Source: Tritonibacter mobilis (GTDB lineage: Bacteria > Pseudomonadota > Alphaproteobacteria > Rhodobacterales > Rhodobacteraceae). From it: a stretch of DNA of 47,520 bases. Under the pieces are notes generated by a model. That model did no database searches, was not told the origin of the DNA, and was given only the letters and a program-made list of their open reading frames with translations. The stretch is taken from contig NZ_LNWY01000023.1 of NCBI RefSeq assembly GCF_001681715.1, forward strand, positions 1-47,520, written 5' to 3'. The position numbers and the translations under genes are program-made. Below are positions 23,366-31,223 of the stretch, one piece after another; the stretch's first letter is position 1; each line of letters starts with the position of its first letter.

Positions 23366-25651
23366 ATGGGTGTTCATACCGATGCGTCACAACTGACGCC
23401 CTTGCTGGCCGGTGGATACCAGCTTCTCCCTTTGCATAAGTTCTCGGCCGAAGATGAGGTCAAGGGCAAGAAACGCAAGCGGGGCAAGTCTCCGATCGAT
23501 AGCAACTGGATGAAGCGTCCTTATAAATCCCAGGACCAAATCACGCATATGGAGGCGGGGAACAATGTGGGCGTTCGTCTGCGGCCCTTTGAACTGGTCT
23601 TGGATGTGGACCCACGGGCATTTCCTGAGGGCCAGACCTTGGCGTCCCCAATCAACCCGTTTGTCGAACTGGTTCTTTGGACCGGCATGGACCCGGACCT
23701 CTACTCGACCGTGGAAACCGGCTCGGGTGGCCTTCATATTTACATGACCAAGCCTGAGGATGTTTCCACCAGAGACAGCCTGAACGATCAGTTCCCTGGG
23801 ATTGAGTTCAAGACGGTTGGCCGTCAGGTTGTTGCTCCTGGCTCGATCCATCCCGACACCCAGAAAACCTACACATGGAAGGCTGGCACGCCCGAGCTTG
23901 ATGCTCTCGGTGCTGAGGCTGCACCTAAGGCCCTTGTCGATTTGATCCGAAGACCATCAGGCAGCGTGGCAACTGGCGGGGGTGAGCACGATCAGGAAGA
24001 ATTGGCTCAGATGCTTGAACATCTGGACCCAGCCGACTTTGCAGATCACGACGATTGGCTCACTTTGATGCAGGCCTGCCACCATGCAACGGCAGGGGAT
24101 GGCCGTCAGGAGTTTGTGGATTGGTGCACACAAGACCCCGCATATGCAGACCACGGGACCCTGATCGGCATCCGATGGGACAGCCTTCACGCCGACAATG
24201 ACGGCAATCGCATCACCTTCCGCACCCTGCATAAATTGCTGAGGGACGCTGGGGCCGAAGATGCCATTCCCAGAACGCCGGCAGCAGATGATTTTGACGA
24301 CGACCTGGACCAAACCGGTGTGCCAGCAGGGGCAATAACCACGCCCAAGAGGAAGCCGGTGCATGAAGGTGGTTTGATCGTCAACAAGAAGACCGGCGTA
24401 GCCCCCGACACGGCAAAGAATGCCCTAAAGGCAATTACCGGCTCCAAGCTCGATCCAAGGTTTGACGAGCTCAAGCAGCGGGTTGTTCTGATGGGTGAAT
24501 TGCCTTGGGGTGAAGGCTATGGCCGTGTGCTGACTGACAAGTTGCTCTTGTTGGCCCGCACGTTCTTGATGGAACAGCACCAGCGTAAGGACTACCAGCC
24601 GTCCAAGGAAAACGTGCAGGACGCAATCACAACGGTTGCCTATTTCTACAAGTTCAACCCGATCTTGGACTATCTGGATAGCTTGACTTGGGATGGGACA
24701 AGCCGGGTAAAGGACCTCTTCACAGCCGCCTTTCAATGTGGCCGGGACGATTACACAGAGGCCGTCTCACAATGCTTTATGGTCGGGGCCGTGGCTCGAC
24801 AAAGGCAACCCGGCTGTAAGCTGGACACGATGCCAGTCATCAAGGGGCCACAAGGCTCCTTGAAATCCACGGGCATTCGGGACCTGTTTTCCCCGGATTG
24901 GTTCAGTGACGCAGAGCTTGGTGATCTGAGGAACAAAGATGCAGCCATGAACCTGGAAGGTGTCTGGGTGCATGAGTTTGCCGAATTGGCCGGTCTTCGG
25001 GCAAGTGACATGGACGTTCTCAAGGCGTTCATGTCCCGAGCCACAGACAGGTATCGGACGCCTTATGGTCGCAACACCGAAGATCATCAACGCCGTGTTG
25101 TATTTGCGGGCACGGTGAACGAAGGCGGATACCTGAGCGACCCAACGGGTGCTCGACGTTTCTGGCCGTTGGAAATGGCCTCCGGGTCCAGGGTTGATCT
25201 GGGTTGGATTGCTGAGCATCGAGACCAGCTCTGGGCCGAAGCTGATGCGTTGTTCAAATCGGGCGTTGGCCACGTATTGCCTGAACCTTTGTGGTCGATG
25301 GCAGCAGAACGCCAGGCAGACGAAACGGTTGATGATCCTTGGGTTGACAAGCTGGCCGTTATGCTCAGCAACCGGCAGAATGAACGGCAGGCCTTTGAGG
25401 CTGGTACGGGTGACTACGCCGAGGAAGTGATCGATGGGGAGCGGGTTGCCTCGCCGTTGCGTGAGCCTCCCCCCGCCGACAAGGTGCATACCCAGGACTT
25501 GCTCAGCTATCTCGGCTTGGAAAGCGACCGGCAGAATAAAGGCCACGCGCAGCGTTTGCGGCGCTCTATGGAAACCCTGGGCTGGAAGCACAGACGGAGC
25601 GTTAGGTTGGGCGGTCGTGTTTCGGCGGGGTATGTCCGAGCCGATGGGTGA
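23366..25651 (+). CDS. Bifunctional DNA primase/polymerase fused to VapE-type helicase (satellite replication protein)
   Basis: 761 residues. The N-terminal prim-pol domain has the acidic active-site motif LVLDVDPR (D80, D82), SGGLHIYM with His 124 and EFKTVGRQVVAPGSIH. A primase-C-terminal-like region (DHDDWLTLMQACHHATAG) follows. The C-terminal ~330 residues are a virulence-associated E/D5-like P-loop ATPase: variant Walker A IKGPQGSLKST (about 492-502), acidic EFAELAG and FAGTVNEGGYLSDPTGARRFWPL. It should initiate and unwind replication of the excised element. A candidate origin lies directly downstream. Confidence 0.9.
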   Translation: MGVHTDASQLTPLLAGGYQLLPLHKFSAEDEVKGKKRKRGKSPIDSNWMKRPYKSQDQITHMEAGNNVGVRLRPFELVLDVDPRAFPEGQTLASPINPFVELVLWTGMDPDLYSTVETGSGGLHIYMTKPEDVSTRDSLNDQFPGIEFKTVGRQVVAPGSIHPDTQKTYTWKAGTPELDALGAEAAPKALVDLIRRPSGSVATGGGEHDQEELAQMLEHLDPADFADHDDWLTLMQACHHATAGDGRQEFVDWCTQDPAYADHGTLIGIRWDSLHADNDGNRITFRTLHKLLRDAGAEDAIPRTPAADDFDDDLDQTGVPAGAITTPKRKPVHEGGLIVNKKTGVAPDTAKNALKAITGSKLDPRFDELKQRVVLMGELPWGEGYGRVLTDKLLLLARTFLMEQHQRKDYQPSKENVQDAITTVAYFYKFNPILDYLDSLTWDGTSRVKDLFTAAFQCGRDDYTEAVSQCFMVGAVARQRQPGCKLDTMPVIKGPQGSLKSTGIRDLFSPDWFSDAELGDLRNKDAAMNLEGVWVHEFAELAGLRASDMDVLKAFMSRATDRYRTPYGRNTEDHQRRVVFAGTVNEGGYLSDPTGARRFWPLEMASGSRVDLGWIAEHRDQLWAEADALFKSGVGHVLPEPLWSMAAERQADETVDDPWVDKLAVMLSNRQNERQAFEAGTGDYAEEVIDGERVASPLREPPPADKVHTQDLLSYLGLESDRQNKGHAQRLRRSMETLGWKHRRSVRLGGRVSAGYVRADG

Positions 25652-26233
25652 TGTTCTGGCAATCGGAGCGCATCAATTCGGTCACGGCGTAGACGGTTGT
25701 AGATCTTTGTTGATCTTAGGCCGTGGCTCTAAGGCCTTGTTTCGGAAGGCTTGTAGACGATGTAGATCATGTAGATCTTAAAGCTATATATCTTGGTAGA
25801 ATAAGCCGATCTGGCATGGGGCATGGACCAGGGCACAGGGGCAGCGTGCAATCCGGATATATATAGCGAAAACGGTCTACGACGATCTACATTGTCTACA
25901 AGGCAATAAAAAAAATACGTTACGGAGTGCTCCAAAAATGTCTTGTAGACGTAGAAATCTTCCAGCTTGGAAGACTGGGACTGCACAACGTTGTGAGCCG
26001 GCACACTCCCTTGTAAATCGCTGGTATACGGCTCCAACGGAACACGACATTCTGACCTCGAACGGCAACGAGGATGCTGTCCGTGAAAAATCCGAAGTCA
26101 TCAGCCCGCACTGATAGGCCGCCCCATTGATACAGAATTGGGCGTTCTGGTGTCTGGGGCGTGAATGACTTCAAGGGCTTAATCGGCACCTTCCTCAGCC
26201 AAGCACAGTGATGAAGACAGAATAGGCACCCAA
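25652..26233. other. 582-bp non-coding region; candidate replication origin
   Basis: The longest gene-less stretch of the element directly follows the replication gene. It is AT-rich and contains the TGTAGAYC repeat array. A short minus-strand frame here (25920-26189) was not accepted as a gene. Confidence 0.55.
25689..25956. repeat. Iteron-like TGTAGAYC repeats around an AT-rich core
   Basis: Forward copies of (T)GTAGAYC are at 25689, 25698, 25752, 25761 and 25770. Inverted copies (GTCTAC/GATCTACA/GTCTACAA) are at 25875, 25884 and 25894. Forward copies resume at 25943-25955. Between the clusters lies ATATATA-type sequence (about 25783-25866), and an A-run follows (25906-25915). Iterons plus an AT-rich core next to a primase-helicase gene is the usual form of an origin such as that of P4-type satellites. 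Confidence 0.65.
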
Positions 26234-26875
26234 ATGAGCTTGATGAGGATGAACCGGATCAAACCGGCCAGTGACCCGCGGATGCCTTCCAAGATTGCAG
26301 CTATCACCCGCCCCATCTACGGCGAGAAGGGCGACGAGTTTCTGCTTTATCTTCGTCAGTTCGGCCACATCACCTATGCGGCCAACATGACTGGCCTGAC
26401 CCGGCGGACCTTCTATGACCGGCGTGCAAAGCATCCTGACTTTGCGGAGGCTTGGGACGAGGCCCTGGCAGCTTTCGAAGAAGAATTGACCATGCGGGTC
26501 GTCCAGACGGCCTTAGAGATGGGGACTGGCAAATGGGTTCAGTGCTTCGATCCTGAGACGGGCGAACCCGAGTTGGATGATGACTTTGAGCCGGTTTATC
26601 GTTTCGAGACGGCGAGCGTCGATCCCCGTGTCCTGAACAAGCTCCTATCCCTGCGGATGAGTTCCGTGGATGGACCCGCCCAGACCAATGTCCAGATCAA
26701 CAATTCCACGAGCGTTCAGACCTCCCTGCCAGCCAAACCCAGGCTCATTCAGCCCGAAGGGGCTGTACGGAGGCCCGTGGTGACCGAAACGGCCTCGGAT
26801 GAGCGACACGACACGATCGACGCCGAAGTCGTCCAGGGGATGCCACAGGAGACCGGGGGAGCATCTGATGACTGA
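26234..26875 (+). CDS. Small terminase subunit-like / HTH DNA-binding protein
   Basis: 213 residues. The N-terminal region ITYAANMTGLTRRTFYDRRAKHPDFAEAWDEALAAFEEELTMRVVQTALEMGTGKW is a helix-turn-helix followed by the helical segment seen in phage TerS-like homeodomain proteins. The C-terminal third is polar and likely disordered. In PICIs a satellite TerS redirects the helper's packaging machinery; no large subunit is present here. It overlaps the next gene by 8 bp. Confidence 0.7.
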   Translation: MSLMRMNRIKPASDPRMPSKIAAITRPIYGEKGDEFLLYLRQFGHITYAANMTGLTRRTFYDRRAKHPDFAEAWDEALAAFEEELTMRVVQTALEMGTGKWVQCFDPETGEPELDDDFEPVYRFETASVDPRVLNKLLSLRMSSVDGPAQTNVQINNSTSVQTSLPAKPRLIQPEGAVRRPVVTETASDERHDTIDAEVVQGMPQETGGASDD

Positions 26876-27155
26876 GCATTCGTCACAAATCACGTTCGTG
26901 CGGCCCGGAGGCGTAGCCACCAAGGTATTTGCCGATGGTGCCGAAACCATGCGTGTTTGCCTTGGCTATCTGCACGACCCTGACGATGGGGTGTTGGCCG
27001 AGATGAATGCCAGGCATGAACCCGTGCCGTGGCAATCCGCCAAGGTGAGAGACGAGGCAATCGGGGCAGTCGAGAGGCGCAAGGACCTTGACGATGAAAC
27101 CCGCTCTCAATTGGTCGAATGGATCGTAGCCACGCCCTATTTTGAGGACGCCTGA
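26868..27155 (+). CDS. Hypothetical protein
   Basis: A 95-residue acidic protein (MTEHSSQITFVRPGG...PYFEDA). Start chosen at the ATG overlapping the end of the terminase-like gene (GATGACTGA), preceded by GACCGGGGGAG. No domain recognised. Coupled to the terminase-like gene, so a packaging accessory is possible. Confidence 0.65.
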   Translation: MTEHSSQITFVRPGGVATKVFADGAETMRVCLGYLHDPDDGVLAEMNARHEPVPWQSAKVRDEAIGAVERRKDLDDETRSQLVEWIVATPYFEDA

Positions 27156-27242
27156 CTGACTGGGTGCGCACTGTTCATCTTTCCGAACTCACCGTTTTCC
27201 TTTATCTCTCAATGAAAAGAGAACACGAGCGGATTTCGATAA

Positions 27243-28097
27243 ATGGCTTCACATTTTGGATCGATAAGGGATTTTCAAGGCTACACCGCTGAAGAAGTGA
27301 GTGCGATGAGTTCTCAGGAACAAGTCGCAATGATGGTCGAGTGGTTCAACCAGCAATTTGAGGACCCCCAAAACGATACGCCATACAACAAGGACATGGG
27401 CGGGTACGTTTACCTCTGGGGTGGCCCCTTCGACGCCAGTGACCAAATCCAAGCTGAGTTCTCAGACGCCGTGGACTTCGATACGATGATGCTTGCGGTG
27501 GATCGTGTGCAGGGTGATGGAACGCTCGAATGGGCACCGACGACTGGCGGCGATTTCTACGAACACCCGGAAGACGACCGCGTTGAAGCGGGAGAGATTG
27601 TTGACGGGGACGGCGAATGGCCACCCATAATCGCAGATCAGGCACCAGTGCCGCCGGAGCCAGAAGCGCGCGCCGAGGTGATCCAGCGTTTGGACGAATT
27701 GGAAGCAATAGTCCAACCGCTTCTGGATAGGTTCGAGGCCGAAGCTCAAGCCCCGCCTATGATGGGCCACAACAACCCGCCAGAAGAACTGGAAATCGTG
27801 CAGGCCGTTTCTCGGGACGAGTGGCAGCAGGTCAAGGCTGCGATTGATGAAATTCGGCAGCAAACGCAGGTTGAGGAACCAGACATTGGCAGCGTGGAGC
27901 AGAGCAACAACTGCTTGCTGGCTGCGGCGTCGGCCTTGGCTGGGTGGATTAAGAACCGGGCGAATGCAGCAATTGATGCGGGAGCCGCCATCGGTGTCGC
28001 GTATGGCATTGCAAATCCCGAGGCTGCAAAAGCCGCCCTTATTAGCGCCGCTCAAGCCGTTCACACGTGGTTGGCCTCAATGCCTTGGCCGTTCTGA
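27243..28097 (+). CDS. Hypothetical protein with hydrophobic C-terminal region
   Basis: 284 residues. The N-terminal part (MMVEWFNQQFEDPQNDTPY, GGYVYLWGGPFDASDQI) looks like a small conserved domain seen in unnamed proteins. An acidic middle and a PPMMGHNNPPEEL motif follow; similar GHNxxPP motifs occur in many alphaproteobacterial phage proteins (recollection). The C-terminus has two Ala-rich helices that may associate with membrane (ASALAGWIKNRANAAIDAGAAIGVAYG). Function unknown. Confidence 0.65.
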   Translation: MASHFGSIRDFQGYTAEEVSAMSSQEQVAMMVEWFNQQFEDPQNDTPYNKDMGGYVYLWGGPFDASDQIQAEFSDAVDFDTMMLAVDRVQGDGTLEWAPTTGGDFYEHPEDDRVEAGEIVDGDGEWPPIIADQAPVPPEPEARAEVIQRLDELEAIVQPLLDRFEAEAQAPPMMGHNNPPEELEIVQAVSRDEWQQVKAAIDEIRQQTQVEEPDIGSVEQSNNCLLAAASALAGWIKNRANAAIDAGAAIGVAYGIANPEAAKAALISAAQAVHTWLASMPWPF

Positions 28098-28312
28098 GGC
28101 CACGCAGTTCGAGCCAACGCTCCCGAAAAATCGGTCGAAACTGTTCCTGGTTCAGTGCTCGCTCTGTCCCTGATGAGGGTAAGTGACTGTTCCTATTCAG
28201 CTATCATGTTCGTTACCCGCTGATCCAATGTCAGAGGGGTGGCTTGTTGGCTTACTTGCCCGCGAGATAACGGCACGGTGTTCCGGACGCAAATGACGCC
28301 CGAGAACCCCGA

Positions 28313-28687
28313 ATGAGTGAACCTGCGACCCGGCCAATCCCGCCTTTGCCTTCAATCTCCTATGCCAAGACCAAGCAAGCGGCCGAGGCGTTGGTTATGG
28401 AGGCGTTTGAGGATTTTCCGCCGTCCTCGGATTTCTCGATGCGGGCCAATGCTGTTCGGTTGCTGGTTGGAATGTGGCTCATCCACGGCAGTATGTCCTT
28501 TCCCAGAGGTTGGGTGACGCCCGCGATGCAGGCATTCATTGAAAGGGGGATTGATTGCCCAAATCCTCGATGCTGGCGCTCTTACAGGTCAGATGTGAAA
28601 GACAACCCTGGCCAATTCCTTTCAACCCCGGGGGCACCGGTTGATCTTATCCGGCAAATGGAACTCGACCTTATGGGCGAAGCCTGA
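28313..28687 (+). CDS. Hypothetical protein
   Basis: 124 residues, soluble, with a helical core (TKQAAEALVMEAFEDFPP, MRANAVRLLVGMWLIHG) and Cys-Pro-Asn-Pro-Arg-Cys-Trp (CPNPRCW) that could bind metal. No family recognised. The 215 bp upstream hold no gene I can support. Confidence 0.6.
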   Translation: MSEPATRPIPPLPSISYAKTKQAAEALVMEAFEDFPPSSDFSMRANAVRLLVGMWLIHGSMSFPRGWVTPAMQAFIERGIDCPNPRCWRSYRSDVKDNPGQFLSTPGAPVDLIRQMELDLMGEA

Positions 28688-28696
28688 GCCAGCATT

Positions 28697-28765
28697 TCAC
28701 GCTGCACAGTCACACGCTGGTCCCCCGCAGCAGGCAAACGCGGCATCGTATTGTTGTTGGGTCAT
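28697..28765 (-). CDS. Candidate 22-residue Cys-rich peptide
   Basis: On the minus strand an ATG with a near-perfect ribosome binding site (GGAAAGGAG, five bases upstream) opens a 22-codon frame. It begins MTQQQYDAAF and continues into ACCGGPACDC before a TGA. Four Cys fall within nine residues, suggesting metal binding or disulfides. It is antisense to the surrounding operon but lies in a gap between genes. The evidence is the Shine-Dalgarno quality and composition only. Confidence 0.45.
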   Translation of the reverse strand: MTQQQYDAAFACCGGPACDCAA

Positions 28766-28766
28766 T

Positions 28767-28799
28767 TCAACTCCTTTCCCGACACCGGACGGCTAGCAT
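28767..28799 (-). CDS. Candidate 10-residue leader peptide upstream of the Cys-rich peptide
   Basis: AAAAGGAG followed by AAAC and ATG opens MLAVRCRERS and stops two bases before the next ATG. Its last codons overlap that gene's ribosome binding site. Such an arrangement could couple translation. Its first codons lie in one arm of the strong inverted repeat here. Confidence 0.3.
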   Translation of the reverse strand: MLAVRCRERS

Positions 28800-28826
28800 G
28801 TTTCTCCTTTTCAGCTAGCCGTCCGG
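28785..28826. repeat. 13-bp inverted repeat
   Basis: Arms CCGGACGGCTAGC (28785-28797) and GCTAGCCGTCCGG (28814-28826), perfect, spacer 16 bp. On the minus strand the loop contains the AAAAGGAG of the leader peptide, so the hairpin could expose or hide it. On the plus strand it is just ahead of the next coiled-coil gene and may be a terminator without T-run or an operator. Confidence 0.75.
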
Positions 28827-28856
28827 CTCCCCGACGATCACCAACCGAGGACCGAT

Positions 28857-29516
28857 ATGGACAAGAAGGAACTGGACCAACGCATTGCTGAATTGAACGC
28901 CGAGCGTGAACGCCTGAGCGGGGAACTCGACAAAGCCCGCATCGAGGCCCGAGAAGCCATGATTGCCGGGAAGAAACCCGGTGGAACCGCAGCCGCCTTG
29001 GCTGAACGGATCGCTATCGTGGACGATGCCTTGGCCGAGCTTCAAGATCGCAGCCGAGGGGCTGCCGTGAGTGCCGAACGGAACAATCGCCGGCGTCGTG
29101 CCGAGGCCGCACTTGATGCCACATCGAAGCGGGCCAAACTCGCCGCTGCGGTGGACGATGCGCTCAATGCTCTGGCGTCTTCATGGGATGCCTACGCCGA
29201 TGCCCTGCGCAAGGACGTTGGGCAGGTGTCGGGTGCTGGTGGTGACCTGACTGCCGTCGAACGGGCGCTGACGAACAACCGGGCCGCCGAACCCCTGGTG
29301 AAAGCCCTGATCCAGTCGGGCGGCGTGAAGCTCGCCCGCACTTTTGGCATCGACACCCCGATCCGGGAACGCCACGCCATTTCTCTCGCTGATGCCGAGG
29401 CACGGGTGGCCGAAAGCCTCCGGGTGGAATTGCTCCGCATCAAAGCATCGTCCCCGCAACCCTATGTGTCCCGCGAGGCACAAGCTGAGCTGGAAAAGAT
29501 GGAGACCACCCGATGA
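28857..29516 (+). CDS. Coiled-coil hypothetical protein
   Basis: 219 residues. The N-terminal ~75 residues are heptad-rich (LDQRIAELNAERERLSGELDKARIEAREAM). The rest is helical, with ALTNNRAAEPLVKALIQSGGVKLARTFGIDTPIRERHAISLADAEARVAESL. GAGGA eight bases ahead of ATG. The stop overlaps the next ATG (ATGA). No family recognised; a structural or scaffold-like role is only a guess. Confidence 0.7.
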   Translation: MDKKELDQRIAELNAERERLSGELDKARIEAREAMIAGKKPGGTAAALAERIAIVDDALAELQDRSRGAAVSAERNNRRRRAEAALDATSKRAKLAAAVDDALNALASSWDAYADALRKDVGQVSGAGGDLTAVERALTNNRAAEPLVKALIQSGGVKLARTFGIDTPIRERHAISLADAEARVAESLRVELLRIKASSPQPYVSREAQAELEKMETTR

Positions 29517-29967
29517 GCCAAGAAGGACAACGCCATGCCGAAGAACTGGCACGGCTGGAAGCACGCAAGAAAGACCTGGAAGACGCTTTGATGCGGTTGG
29601 CCCGAGACGAAGCCGAAGCTCAGAAGTCGCTGAACTGGCCCAAGAGGTCGAACAGCTTGAAAACCAAGTGGAGACCGCCCGAACTGCGGCCAAACGGGCG
29701 AATTCGCCCATTGAGGAGAAGACCATGACCAAAGATGTGCGTAAGGCTGCACGGCAGAACCGTGAAGCCGCCGAAACCCAGCTCGATACGCTGGCCAAAT
29801 CGATGCAGCAGGACGGCGAAACCTTCGAGAAAGCCTACCTGCGGGCCCTTGATACTGACATGGGCAAGGCGCTGATGCAGACCCGTGACGATGCTCAGGA
29901 ACTGGAGCGGGGCGGTATCACCAGCATGGACGTGGCCGAAGCCCACAAGAACCTGATGGAGAACTGA
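29513..29967 (+). pseudogene. Coiled-coil gene apparently split by a one-base deletion near 29620
   Basis: The frame from ATG 29513 (MSQEGQRHAEELARLEARKKDLEDALMRLARDEAEAQ...) loses coiled-coil character after about residue 37 and becomes Trp/Arg/Pro-rich until a stop at 29728. Heptad-like sequence continues uninterrupted in the -1 frame (EVAELAQEVEQLENQVETARTAAKRANSPIEEKT) and runs in frame into the next ORF. Restoring one base near 29620 gives a continuous ~151-residue coiled coil. Alternatives are a sequencing error, or two genuine genes with ATGA overlap. Confidence 0.5.
29725..29967 (+). CDS. Hypothetical helical protein (possibly C-terminal part of the split gene)
   Basis: 80 residues: MTKDVRKAARQNREAAETQLDTLAKSMQQDGETFEKAYLRALDTDMGKALMQ. 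It has its own good ribosome binding site GAGGAG six bases before ATG and overlaps the preceding frame's stop as ATGA, so it may be translated independently even if the upstream gene is broken. Amphipathic helices; no family recognised. Confidence 0.6.
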   Translation: MTKDVRKAARQNREAAETQLDTLAKSMQQDGETFEKAYLRALDTDMGKALMQTRDDAQELERGGITSMDVAEAHKNLMEN

Positions 29968-29968
29968 C

Positions 29969-30256
29969 ATGGACCTGGCACCGACGCAGGGCGTGGGTTA
30001 TGCCCCGATGGATACGGTCGTGCTCAATGGCCCGAATGATCTGAGCATCCGGCTCGTCTATGAGGACGAATATGGCCAGCAACAGGAACGCACCTTCAAT
30101 TCCGGCGTCTGGCCGCTCCTGACGACCAAGCTGGTCGGTTACAAATCGTGGGACTGGCAAGCTGACGCTTGGTCCTCGACGATCAGCGACCTGAGCGAAC
30201 TTGGACGGAACGGCGAGTTCACGGTCTGCCGATTGGCCATGCACAAGCGCGGCTGA
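29969..30256 (+). CDS. Hypothetical protein
   Basis: A 95-residue soluble protein (MDLAPTQGVGYAPMDTVVLNGPNDLSIRLVYEDEYGQQQ) with beta-rich character. Starts one base after the previous stop. No family recognised; part of the same run of small late genes. Confidence 0.6.
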   Translation: MDLAPTQGVGYAPMDTVVLNGPNDLSIRLVYEDEYGQQQERTFNSGVWPLLTTKLVGYKSWDWQADAWSSTISDLSELGRNGEFTVCRLAMHKRG

Positions 30257-30462
30257 CAAACCATCATCGCCAAAGAATTGAGAAATGCCTGCGTCAGGAA
30301 TTGACGTGGGCTTTTCTCATTTCTGCGGTGTGTCTTGCGGGCCACACCATTATTTGCACCTCGCGGTCCAAACGTTGGAATACAGGCGGCCCTCGATCTG
30401 CGACTCTCCATTTCATGGGCGCTCCGCCGTGGGATGCCTGCATATGAAATGGAGAAATACCT
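30257..30462. other. Intergenic region with inverted repeat before 30463
   Basis: It contains the inverted repeat CCATTTCAT (30408-30416) / ATGAAATGG (30444-30452). The right arm ends in the GGAG ribosome binding site of the following gene, so a hairpin could reduce its translation. Overlapping short frames here were not accepted. Confidence 0.4.
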
Positions 30463-30807
30463 ATGTTTACCGAAACCTCTGAATACGACGCGCAAGCGAA
30501 AGATGCCGTGCACGATCTGGTGCGGCTGAACCTGCTTCTACCCCGTAGCTGCCTCGAAAACGGCACTGTCGAGATGCTCCGGGAAGCTGGCAATCACACC
30601 GAGGAACAACTGCGGATCATTGGCCTGGTCGAACACCTGGTCGAACAGCACGGGTACCTCTACGGAGCAGGTCTCATCCATACTTTGCATTACAGCATGG
30701 ACTTTGCGGGCAATGACGAAGAGGTCGCGCTGAAGGCAATTGACGAAGCCGTGCAGGACCTCATTGGCGCGTTTTCTCGGGCCTACGAGCCGGAGGTGGC
30801 AGCATGA
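30463..30807 (+). CDS. Hypothetical protein
   Basis: 114 residues, acidic and helical (EYDAQAKDAVHDLVRLNLLLPRSC, EEQLRIIGLVEHLVEQHGYLY). GGAG eight bases ahead of ATG. The stop overlaps the next ATG (ATGA). No family recognised. Confidence 0.62.
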   Translation: MFTETSEYDAQAKDAVHDLVRLNLLLPRSCLENGTVEMLREAGNHTEEQLRIIGLVEHLVEQHGYLYGAGLIHTLHYSMDFAGNDEEVALKAIDEAVQDLIGAFSRAYEPEVAA

Positions 30808-31007
30808 ATGGCATGGTGATTTCAAACGCGGTCAAACTGGAACAACGCCGAAACGAGTTGTCTGAGCAGCTACATAACGCGGAAATCCAATTGCAAGGCG
30901 AATTGGTTAGTGTCGCAGAGCAGATTGCCGAGGGCAAATCTGTACCCCCGGCAATTGCTTTGGTCTTGGCCAGGAACCGATTTCCTGACGTAGACTTTCT
31001 AGACTGA
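30804..31007 (+). CDS. Small coiled-coil hypothetical protein
   Basis: 67 residues with a single amphipathic heptad region (KLEQRRNELSEQLHNAEIQLQGELVSVAEQIAEG) and a hydrophobic tail FPDVDFLD. Coupled by ATGA to the gene before it. Last gene of the plus-strand run before a strong terminator. Confidence 0.6.
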   Translation: MNGMVISNAVKLEQRRNELSEQLHNAEIQLQGELVSVAEQIAEGKSVPPAIALVLARNRFPDVDFLD

Positions 31008-31018
31008 TCCGAACCAAT

Positions 31019-31040
31019 CCAAGTGGCTGCAACCACTTGG
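31019..31040. repeat. Small perfect hairpin CCAAGTGG/CCACTTGG
   Basis: 8-bp stem with 6-nt loop immediately before the terminator that follows. No T-run of its own. Confidence 0.6.
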
Positions 31041-31058
31041 GGCATAATAGCAATAGGT

Positions 31059-31095
31059 GACGCAGCGGGCCAGACCCGCTGCGTCGTTTCATTTT
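31059..31095 (+). terminator. Rho-independent terminator ending the satellite core operon
   Basis: Perfect 11-bp stem GACGCAGCGGG / CCCGCTGCGTC with a 5-nt loop, then GTTTCATTTT. It separates the plus-strand satellite genes from the cargo block. Confidence 0.88.
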
Positions 31096-31223
31096 GGGTG
31101 GAAAACAACCAGAAACCTGTGCTCAATACTGTGTCGAATGAGTAGCCTCCCCCCAAGTGCAAATCCAATCAAGGACTTAGCGGGACATGCCAGCTAACAA
31201 AATATCAGATGTCAGAGAATTTT

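Noticed and set aside
25689-25956. CRISPR array
   Set aside because: Repeats are only 8 bp, irregularly spaced and in both orientations; no cas genes.
25920-26189. Minus-strand 89-codon frame downstream of the replication gene
   Set aside because: It opens protein-like, but the start has a poorly spaced ribosome binding site, the frame runs through the repeat array and no family is recognised.
29600-29630. Programmed -1 ribosomal frameshift in the coiled-coil gene
   Set aside because: No X-XXY-YYZ slippery heptamer or downstream structure is evident; a deletion or sequencing error is simpler.
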